Of a stretch of DNA of 64,000 nucleotides, positions 56,874 to 64,000 are shown one piece after another. Both the position numbers and the translations under genes were made by a program. The DNA is from an uncultured Clostridia bacterium. GTDB lineage: Bacteria; Bacillota; Clostridia; Christensenellales; Borkfalkiaceae. The notes under the pieces are model-generated. The model made no database searches and had not been told where the DNA came from. It was given only the letters and a program-made list of their open reading frames with translations. The stretch covers positions 103,127 through 167,126 of the forward strand of contig CAMWIW010000002.1 in the NCBI GenBank assembly GCA_947174415.1. Reading direction: 5' to 3'. Position 1 is the first letter of the stretch. Every line of letters starts with the position of its first letter.

Positions 56874-57547
56874 AACACCACCGCCAACACTACGCCCGTT
56901 ATAAGCCCCGCGAGATACAGTAAATCGAAAATATTTACTACCTCTTTTTTGTAGACGGTGTAACGCCTTTTGCCGAGCGTGAAACCGCGCGTTTCGATTG
57001 AGAGCGCAAGCGTGTCGGAAATATCGACCAATCTTGTAACAAGCGGAATTAAAAAAGCGCGGTAAAAAATTTTGGGGTTTAATACGCTGCCCGCGCCGCG
57101 GGTCTTCATTGCCTCGCGAACACGGCGGATTTCACCCTTTAAAACGGGAACGAACGACGTCGTAATAAGCATACCGAGGGTTATCCCGCGCGGCGTACGG
57201 AGTTGGGAAAGGTTTCGCGTCATTGCGACTGCGCCGATGCTCATACCGGGGATAATTGCTATAAACACCGCGCCGAAACGGTTAGCCATTGCGAGGGCGG
57301 CGTTGAAGTCCCGACCCGCGGCGAAGTAGGCAATAAGCGTGAAAATTCCGCCGAAGATTATATAGACGGGAAGAACCTTTAAACACTGCTTCCAACAGCC
57401 GAACAGGAACAGCCACAGATACGCCGCAAGTAAGAAGTACGAGCATACGACCGTTTTTGCCGTTACAAGCCCGAAAACGAGAATTAACAGCGCGGACGCA
57501 ACCGCAATGAGCGGATATAATTTACTTTTGTATTTTATAAAACTCAT
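56870..57547 (-). CDS. ECF transporter T component
   Basis: Likely start MSFIKYKSK; CbiQ-like EIRRVREAMKTRGAG, FLIPLVTRLVDISDTLALSIETRGF. Confidence 0.88.
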   Translation of the reverse strand: MSFIKYKSKLYPLIAVASALLILVFGLVTAKTVVCSYFLLAAYLWLFLFGCWKQCLKVLPVYIIFGGIFTLIAYFAAGRDFNAALAMANRFGAVFIAIIPGMSIGAVAMTRNLSQLRTPRGITLGMLITTSFVPVLKGEIRRVREAMKTRGAGSVLNPKIFYRAFLIPLVTRLVDISDTLALSIETRGFTLGKRRYTVYKKEVVNIFDLLYLAGLITGVVLAVVL

Positions 57548-58221
57548 TTCAACTTTCCTGCTTTTTTGAGTTCGCGCGCAATTACCATTCCTATTACCGA
57601 GCCGACGAAGCACAGCGCAACGACGGCTACGGAAATTCCGACCATAAGCCCGATATCATTACCGCCGATAAACATAGATACGGCGGCTTTTTCGGTGTTG
57701 TCAACGGTGTAGAAAACGTTGTAATAGAGATAAAGTAAAGGCAGAGTTAAAGGCATATACAGCGTGCCCGCAAGCACGCAAGCCCAATCGTTTTTATAGC
57801 CGCGGAAGATTATCAGGGTAAGTCCTTCCGCAACCACCGCGCAAGCAATCAGCATCACCATGGGCGGGAACATAAAAACGAGGAAAACCGAAATGAATAC
57901 CGACTGAAAAAACAGCGCGAAAGGTTTTCTGACCTTCATCATTCCGATAACGGGGAAAAGCGAAAACTGTAAACCCAGACCAAGCTCGATTATGCCGAAA
58001 AGCGGGACGTTGACGAGTAACGGCATTATCGCGCCCGTAACCAAGGTGCACGCCGTAATTATCGCAAGAAAGACGATATCCTTTATTTTGAATTTTCTGA
58101 AAAGGCGTTTTTCGGCGGCAATCTCTTTTTCCTTGAAAAGGGCTTCCGCCGCTTCGTTCTCGGCGCGGTTCTCTTCCGCGCACGCGACTATGCCCGCAAT
58201 TATTTGTTCGGTGTTTTCCAT
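57544..58221 (-). CDS. MptD-like ECF transporter S component
   Basis: KIKDIVFLAIITACTLVTGAIMPLLVNVPLFGIIELGLGLQFSLFPVIGMMKVRKPFALFF. Confidence 0.8.
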   Translation of the reverse strand: MENTEQIIAGIVACAEENRAENEAAEALFKEKEIAAEKRLFRKFKIKDIVFLAIITACTLVTGAIMPLLVNVPLFGIIELGLGLQFSLFPVIGMMKVRKPFALFFQSVFISVFLVFMFPPMVMLIACAVVAEGLTLIIFRGYKNDWACVLAGTLYMPLTLPLLYLYYNVFYTVDNTEKAAVSMFIGGNDIGLMVGISVAVVALCFVGSVIGMVIARELKKAGKLK

Positions 58222-59909
58222 CAGGATTTAACCTCGCTCATCTTGCCGTTTTCCACGCGGTAAATTCTGTCCGCAATTGCCATCGTGCTTTCGCGGTGGG
58301 ATACGAGGATAATGCTCTTTTTGTTTTTCTGCTGATTTAAAGCTTTTAAAATTATACCCTCGTTTATGCTGTCTACGTTGCTCGTGGGTTCGTCCAGAAG
58401 AATAAGCTCGCTGCCCTTCAAAAAGGCACGGGCAAGACCTATTCTTTGCTTTTCGCCCGCGGAGAGGTTGTCGCCCAACGCGCCCACCTGCGTCTTGTAG
58501 CCTTCCGGCAGTTTCAAAACGAAGTCGTGCACGGAAGCGAGCCGGCAAGCCTCTTCGAGCTCTTCCTGCGTGGCGTCTGGCTTTGCTATGCGCAAATTCG
58601 CTTCGATAGTTTCGTCGAAAAGATAGGTGCTTTGCGAAACCATAGTTACGCTTTCGAGAAGGCTCGAAGTGTTGATTTTATCAACGTCAACGCCGTTATA
58701 GTTTATCTCACCCTCGCCCTTTTGCCAAAACCTTAACAAGAGCTTTAAGAAGGTGGATTTACCGCAGCCGCTTTCGCCGACAACGCCGATAATTTCGCCC
58801 TTTTCGGCGTGCATTTTAATATCTTTCAGAACTTCGGTCTGGCCGTCGTAGGAAAAACTTAAACCGTTGACTTCGAGATTTTCGTACTCTACGTTTTCTC
58901 CGTCCGTAACTTCGGTTACCGCGGGCTTTTCGGCAAGTAAATTCAAAACCCTGTCTCCGCTTGCGAAAGTCTGAGTAAGGTTGCCGGGGAGGGCGGAAAT
59001 TGCTATTACAGGTCCGAACGAGCCGAACACGGCAACCACTCCGATTATCATTTTGCCCACGGAAAGCAAGTCGTAGCTGACGAGAACTATCCCGACTGCA
59101 AGCGTGATTATTATAGACAGCGATACCGCAAGCTCGGTCGCAGCACCCGCACGGGCTATACCGTGCTTCATTCTCTTGGTTTCTTTTAAGAGTATTTCGC
59201 TGCGGCGGTTTACTTCTCTTTCCCTGTCTTCGCCCGCGTTGTTTAAAACTATATCCTTAATTCCCTTTATGCTGTCAAGGAAGTACGCGTTGAAGCTTGA
59301 AAACTCCGCGCGGTATTTAACTCCGCTTTCTTTCAGCCTTGCCGAAGATATGAGCGGAACTATTATTCCTATCGCAAAGTACGCAACGAGCGCGACTGCG
59401 GCAAGATACCAACTCGAAACGAACCCGACGAATAAAAGCACGGCAACCGAAACGAGCACTGCTATACATATGGGCGAAACGGTGTGCGCGTAGAAAACTT
59501 CGAGCGTTTCTATATCCGAAGTTATCATTGCGATTATGCTGCCCTTTTGTTTGCTTTCGAGCTTGGCGGGGCACAGCTTGCGCAGTGCCGCAAAAATTTT
59601 ATCGCGCAGAACTGCAAGTAATCTGAATGCTATGAAGTGGTTTGAGTACTGCTCGAAATATCTGAGTATTCCCCTGAGCACGCCGCAGCCCACGGCAATG
59701 CCGATTATCCAATAATAGGACAGCTCGACTGCTTCGCCCAAGGCTTTGGCTACGCCGACCGCACCCGACACAGTTACGCCCATTGCGCAGATAAAGCCGA
59801 GCGAGCCGTTTATTACCGCAAGTACCATAATATACGAGAGGCTGCCTAAAAGAAGGATTAGGCTTGCCATTATTTTTGCACCGCTTCTGCGAAGTTTCTG
59901 CTTACTCAT
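58221..59909 (-). CDS. ABC transporter permease/ATP-binding protein (CydC/YbtPQ-like)
   Basis: N-terminal TMD, GESGCGKSTFLKLLLRF, LSAGEKQRIGLARAFLKGSELILLDEPTSNVDS. Confidence 0.9.
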   Translation of the reverse strand: MSKQKLRRSGAKIMASLILLLGSLSYIMVLAVINGSLGFICAMGVTVSGAVGVAKALGEAVELSYYWIIGIAVGCGVLRGILRYFEQYSNHFIAFRLLAVLRDKIFAALRKLCPAKLESKQKGSIIAMITSDIETLEVFYAHTVSPICIAVLVSVAVLLFVGFVSSWYLAAVALVAYFAIGIIVPLISSARLKESGVKYRAEFSSFNAYFLDSIKGIKDIVLNNAGEDREREVNRRSEILLKETKRMKHGIARAGAATELAVSLSIIITLAVGIVLVSYDLLSVGKMIIGVVAVFGSFGPVIAISALPGNLTQTFASGDRVLNLLAEKPAVTEVTDGENVEYENLEVNGLSFSYDGQTEVLKDIKMHAEKGEIIGVVGESGCGKSTFLKLLLRFWQKGEGEINYNGVDVDKINTSSLLESVTMVSQSTYLFDETIEANLRIAKPDATQEELEEACRLASVHDFVLKLPEGYKTQVGALGDNLSAGEKQRIGLARAFLKGSELILLDEPTSNVDSINEGIILKALNQQKNKKSIILVSHRESTMAIADRIYRVENGKMSEVKS

Positions 59910-61624
59910 AACGCGTAGCCCTCCTCTAAGTTCTTCTGTGCGGTAAACAGTTTTTCGTAGCCCGCTTTGGCGGTCATAAGCGCGGAGTGCGCGCCGCTCT
60001 CTTTGATTTCGCCGTTTTCCATATAATATATATTGTCCGCGGGGACGACGTTAGCAAGGCGGTGAGAAATTACTATTACGCTCTTTTCTTTGGAAAGCTC
60101 TTTCATATTGTGCATGATTATGCCCTCGCTCTCCACGTCGATATTGCTCGTCGCCTCGTCAAAGACGTAAATATCCTTGTCCGCAACGAGATTGACTGCA
60201 AGCGCGAGCCTTTGTTTCTGTCCGCCCGAAATATTGTTGGCGTCCTCGGTTATGACTTTTTCAAGCCCGCCGTTTTCTCTTATGAAGTCCGCAAGGTTGA
60301 CTTTTTGGAGTGCGGAATAAATTTCTTCGTCCGAAACGTCTCTTTTTGCAAGGTAAAAATTTTCACGCACGGTGGCGTTGAAAATATAGGTATTGTAGCT
60401 TACTTGCGCCAAGTGCGAATAATAACTTTCACGTGAAACGTTTTCAAGCGGGACGCCGCCGACGGTTACGCTGCCGCACTTTGGACGGAACGCGCCGACT
60501 AGCATATTTACGACGGTAGATTTGCCGCAGCCGCTTTCGCCGACGATTGCCGTCATACCCTTTTCGGGGAAAGTCATATTAACTTCCTTCAAGACGTCGC
60601 GAGTGCCGTCGTAGGAAAAAGTTACGCCGTTGAGTTCGATTTTTTTACTTCCTACGCATTGCGTTCCCCAAACGGGGTCGGGAGTATTTAAAAGGGCGAT
60701 TATCTTTTTGCCCGCGCTCGCGCCGTTCATTGCGACATGGAACGCCGAACCGAACGAACGGAGCGGAAGGAAAAACTCCACCGCAACGAGGGTTAAAAAC
60801 AGCGCGTAAACGGGATTAAGACCCCAGAACGCCGTACCGCAAACCGCAAGAGCTATACCCGCCCCCGCACCGCCGTATGCAACCAAATCCATTATGGTGG
60901 TGCTTGCAAGCTGCATTACGAGAACCTTCATTGTAATTTTGCGGAACTCTTCGGCGCTTTCGTTCATTCTTTTGTGCTGAGCTAAGTCCGTTTTGAAAAT
61001 TTTAAGTTCTTTAAGTCCCTGCACGCTGTCTAAAAACTTATCGCCCATAGAGGTGTACTTACCCCAATATTTTGCGAAAATTTTCTTTGCGTACTTGGAA
61101 ACCGCGATAATTGAAACGGGAATTAAGGGCACGCACGCCAACAGAACTAAGGCTGTGCGCCAATCTATCCAAACGCAGATAATAAAAAGAATTACGGGAG
61201 CAAGCATTGCAAAGAAGAATTGCGGAAGATAGCTTGAATAGTACAGGTCGAGTTGTTCAACTCCTTCCATCGAAACCTGCGTAAGTCCCGCCATACTCAT
61301 TCCGTCCGTTGAACGCACGCCGAGCTTTACTATTTTGTTATAAGTTCTTTCGCGCAGGTCCTTTTTGACTTTTCTGCCCAAAATATCTTTAACGTCGCCC
61401 GTGAGCCGCGTCATAGCGTAGCGAATTACGATGCCCACGACTGCGCAGATAGCGGGATAAATATAGTTCAACGGCTCGGCGTTTTCGATAACGAGGGACA
61501 CCGCCCAACAGATGCTTGCCGTAATGCCTACGTTTGCCAACAGTCCGAAAACCTGCAACAGTGCGGCAACGAAAATATACTTCTTGTTTTTACCTATTAA
61601 TCTGAATAATTCTTTATCTATCAT
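59906..61624 (-). CDS. ABC transporter permease/ATP-binding protein (CydD/YbtPQ-like)
   Basis: N-terminal TMD, GESGCGKSTVVNMLVGAF, ISGGQKQRLALAVNLVADKDIYVFDEATSNIDV. Confidence 0.9.
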   Translation of the reverse strand: MIDKELFRLIGKNKKYIFVAALLQVFGLLANVGITASICWAVSLVIENAEPLNYIYPAICAVVGIVIRYAMTRLTGDVKDILGRKVKKDLRERTYNKIVKLGVRSTDGMSMAGLTQVSMEGVEQLDLYYSSYLPQFFFAMLAPVILFIICVWIDWRTALVLLACVPLIPVSIIAVSKYAKKIFAKYWGKYTSMGDKFLDSVQGLKELKIFKTDLAQHKRMNESAEEFRKITMKVLVMQLASTTIMDLVAYGGAGAGIALAVCGTAFWGLNPVYALFLTLVAVEFFLPLRSFGSAFHVAMNGASAGKKIIALLNTPDPVWGTQCVGSKKIELNGVTFSYDGTRDVLKEVNMTFPEKGMTAIVGESGCGKSTVVNMLVGAFRPKCGSVTVGGVPLENVSRESYYSHLAQVSYNTYIFNATVRENFYLAKRDVSDEEIYSALQKVNLADFIRENGGLEKVITEDANNISGGQKQRLALAVNLVADKDIYVFDEATSNIDVESEGIIMHNMKELSKEKSVIVISHRLANVVPADNIYYMENGEIKESGAHSALMTAKAGYEKLFTAQKNLEEGYAL

Positions 61625-61955
61625 TTTTCAGCCTTTTATACTTAACCATTTGCGCGACGTGCGAAATTGCAAACACGGGGTGCGTGAATAACATTCTCGG
61701 ACCTGAATATTTCATTACCGCCTTTATTTCTTCACGCATTTCGGGTTTATAACAGTGGATTTTGCAAAACGAGCAGAACTTTTTGTTCACCTTAAAGGGG
61801 CACTTTTCAAGACGGAAAAGCGCGTAAGCCGTAAGCTCTTCGCACTTGTCGCAAAGCCCTTTCTTTATCCTGTGTCTGCCGCAGCAATATTTTTTTATCA
61901 TTACGGGGATTAGCTTTTTTTCCTTTTCCCACGCCTTTAAAGATTTGTCTTTCAT
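61614..61955 (-). CDS. Nitrous oxide-stimulated promoter family protein (PF11756-like), Cys-rich
   Basis: KKYCCGRHRIKKGLCDKCEELTAYALFRLEKCPFKVNKKFCSFCKIHCYKPEMREEIKAVMKYSGPRMLFTHPVFAISH. Confidence 0.85.
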   Translation of the reverse strand: MKDKSLKAWEKEKKLIPVMIKKYCCGRHRIKKGLCDKCEELTAYALFRLEKCPFKVNKKFCSFCKIHCYKPEMREEIKAVMKYSGPRMLFTHPVFAISHVAQMVKYKRLKNDR

Positions 61956-62083
61956 AAAAAATAAACGGCGGAAACTTAACCACCGTTTATTATTATAATA
62001 TCTACGTTATTTTTTGTCAAACGGCTTTAACCTTGCCCAAACCGTTTTTTTAAGTAAATTAGCCGTTGCCGTGATCGCAACAA

Positions 62084-62620
62084 TCAAATCGATTTGCCCA
62101 TTTCGTAGGCTTGTTTAAAAGCGGGTTTGTTTTTGATTTCACCCTTCTCGTATACGCCCGTGCCGTAAATTACGCCGCGCTCAACCGCGCCTTCGACGCA
62201 ATCGGCGTAGCCCCTGAAACAGGCAAGCGTGGTTTCCATTGCTTCTTTCGTGCCGTCTGCGGCAGTCATTATGTAATAGAATTCCTTGTTCTTGACTTCG
62301 AGCCACCGCGCGACGGTACGGTCAATGACGGCTTTAAGCTGCGCGTCTATCGAATAAAAATAGACGGGGCTTGCAAAGACGATAACGTCGGCGTCTATCA
62401 TTTTCTGAAGGATTTCCGCCATACCGTCGTTAATTACGCACTTACCGCCGCTTTTGCGGCAATAATAGCAAGCCTTGCAATAGCCGATATTTTTATCGGC
62501 AACGTTTATTTTTTCTACCTCGTGTCCGCTCTCCGCCGCGCCGCGCATAAATTCGTCGCAAAGCGTATCCGAATTACCGCCATTTCGCGGGCTTCCAGAC
62601 AATATCAAAACTCTTTTCAT
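62084..62620 (-). CDS. Flavodoxin/NADPH-dependent FMN reductase family protein
   Basis: LILSGSPRNGGNSDTLCDEFMRGAAESGHEVEKINVADKNIGYCKACYYC. Confidence 0.9.
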   Translation of the reverse strand: MKRVLILSGSPRNGGNSDTLCDEFMRGAAESGHEVEKINVADKNIGYCKACYYCRKSGGKCVINDGMAEILQKMIDADVIVFASPVYFYSIDAQLKAVIDRTVARWLEVKNKEFYYIMTAADGTKEAMETTLACFRGYADCVEGAVERGVIYGTGVYEKGEIKNKPAFKQAYEMGKSI

Positions 62621-62633
62621 AACTTTTCACCTC

Positions 62634-63233
62634 TTAATTCACGGTAAAACCGTTTGCTTCTAAGTATGCGTCAATCGTCGCGGTGCTCGTTGCACGCGCA
62701 AACAGTCCGTCATGAACGGTTGCCGTTCCCGCACAGCCGCGAACGAAGTCCATAGAAGTTTCGAACTGTTCCGTGTTCATTGACGCCGACTGCGAAAACG
62801 GATAAATATCTTTACCTGTCAAATCGTTGCTTTCCAAAAACGTTCCGATTATCATAGGCGCTGTCCACCACCATATGGGATAGCCGATAAAAATAACGTC
62901 GAACTGCGAAACGTCTATCGGATTTTTGATTTCGGGGCGGGCGTCAGAGTCGCGTTCTTCCAGCGCCACCTCGGTACAGCGCGTATAGTCCGTAGGGTAT
63001 GGCGTTGCGGGCTCGATTTCATAGAGCACGCCGTCCGTTTTATCGGCTAAATATTCAGCTAACCGTTCGGTATTCGACGACCAAGTGAAATACGCAATCA
63101 AAACGTGTGCGTCCTCGGGAATTTCGGGCATTCCCGCGCCTTCGGGCTCATTGTTGCACGCGGTTAGCGTTAACCCGAAAAGGCAAACAACCGACAATAA
63201 AAACACCAAAGCTTTTTTCATAGTGTTCACCAA
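62634..63233 (-). CDS. Flavodoxin-like lipoprotein
   Basis: Lipobox FGLTLTACNNE; VLIAYFTWSSNTERLAEYLADKTDG; FIGYPIWWWTAPM. Confidence 0.88.
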   Translation of the reverse strand: MVNTMKKALVFLLSVVCLFGLTLTACNNEPEGAGMPEIPEDAHVLIAYFTWSSNTERLAEYLADKTDGVLYEIEPATPYPTDYTRCTEVALEERDSDARPEIKNPIDVSQFDVIFIGYPIWWWTAPMIIGTFLESNDLTGKDIYPFSQSASMNTEQFETSMDFVRGCAGTATVHDGLFARATSTATIDAYLEANGFTVN

Positions 63234-64000
63234 TTTTTCTTTTCCTTGCTGTGGTCGTTATTCTTCTTCCGCTCTTGTACCATTTTCACAAACCATTCAA
63301 CCATGTTAGGGTCAGTGTGCGAGAAGAAAAGACTTTGCTTTTTATCGAGGCTTGCCATAACTTTCATATCTTCGTCTGAAAGCTTAAAATCGAACACGTT
63401 GAAATTCTGTTCCATTCTTTCGATATGCACCGATTTGGGAATAACTACGATACCGCGCTGCAACTCCCAACGGAGTATTACCTGCGCAACTGACTTGTTG
63501 TATTTGGCGGCGATTTTCGCTATCGTTTCGTTGGTAAACAGTCCTCCGCGCCCTTCTCCGAACGGGGCCCACGCCTCTATTTGAACGCCGTATTTTTCCA
63601 TCCATTTCTGGGCTTCTGTCTGCTGATTGAAAGGGTGAGTTTCAACTTGGTTCACCATAGGGCGGATACGCGCGAAGCTGCACAGGTCAATCATTCTGTC
63701 GGGGTAAAAATTAGATATGCCTATCGCGCGGATTTTGCCTTCCGCATACATATCCTCCAAGGCACGCCACGCACCGTAGTAATCGCCGAACGGCTGATGC
63801 AAAAGAACTAAGTCGATATAGTCGCACTTTAACTTCTGCATACTTTCGTATACGGACTTTTTCGTTTCCTCATAGCCGTAATGCTCTATCCATACCTTCG
63901 TTGTTATAAACAATTCCTCACGGGGGATACCCGACTTTGCAATTGCATTACCGACTTCTTCTTCGTTGAAATAGCTCTGCGCCGTGTCGATATGACGGTA
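63227..64000 (-). CDS. Aldo/keto reductase, 5' end beyond window
   Basis: FITTKVWIEHYGYEETKKSVYESMQKLKCDYIDLVLLHQPFGDYYGAWRALEDMYAEGKIRAIGISNF; frame continues upstream to window end. Confidence 0.93.
   Translation of the reverse strand, partial: YRHIDTAQSYFNEEEVGNAIAKSGIPREELFITTKVWIEHYGYEETKKSVYESMQKLKCDYIDLVLLHQPFGDYYGAWRALEDMYAEGKIRAIGISNFYPDRMIDLCSFARIRPMVNQVETHPFNQQTEAQKWMEKYGVQIEAWAPFGEGRGGLFTNETIAKIAAKYNKSVAQVILRWELQRGIVVIPKSVHIERMEQNFNVFDFKLSDEDMKVMASLDKKQSLFFSHTDPNMVEWFVKMVQERKKNNDHSKEKKNW

Noticed and set aside
1-64000. Prophage, IS transposase, integrase or restriction/defence genes
   Set aside because: None recognised among the ORFs; the repeats described have no adjacent transposase in the window

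Overview
The window looks like a Firmicutes/Clostridia-type chromosome segment (inferred from ribosomal gene order and protein style; taxonomy not tested). Most genes are on the minus strand. Four blocks are visible. (1) 0-20 kb: translation genes (S10 operon start rplB-W-D-C-rpsJ; rpmG-secE-nusG-rplK-rplA-rplJ-rplL; rplU-rpmA), an EF-G-like GTPase, a His/Cys-rich CobW-type metallochaperone locus, a SecB-like protein and RNase G. (2) 20-23 kb: small regulators and intergenic repeats. (3) 23.3-54.8 kb: a large pectin/galacturonate utilisation locus (GH105, GH28, CE8, PL1, GH43, ABC importer, UxaA/B/C, KduI/KduD, KdgK, Eda). (4) 55.4-64 kb: an ECF/ABC transporter cluster and redox genes. Most noteworthy: the pectin locus is bracketed symmetrically by two paralogous divergent modules (XRE repressor facing inward, small DUF6809-like protein facing outward). 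In both, a palindromic operator exactly fills the 17-bp spacer of the TTGACT/TATAAT promoter, and the XRE gene lacks a Shine-Dalgarno and looks leaderless. Also noteworthy: a dispersed intergenic hairpin repeat family with compensatory base changes and 65-bp tandem copies, a second ~118-bp element with terminal inverted repeats, an apparent fusion of a CobW-like P-loop domain with a YcgQ/DUF1980-like domain, and a sugar ABC operon containing five uncharacterised multi-TM proteins. Family names come from reading the translations; no database search was run.
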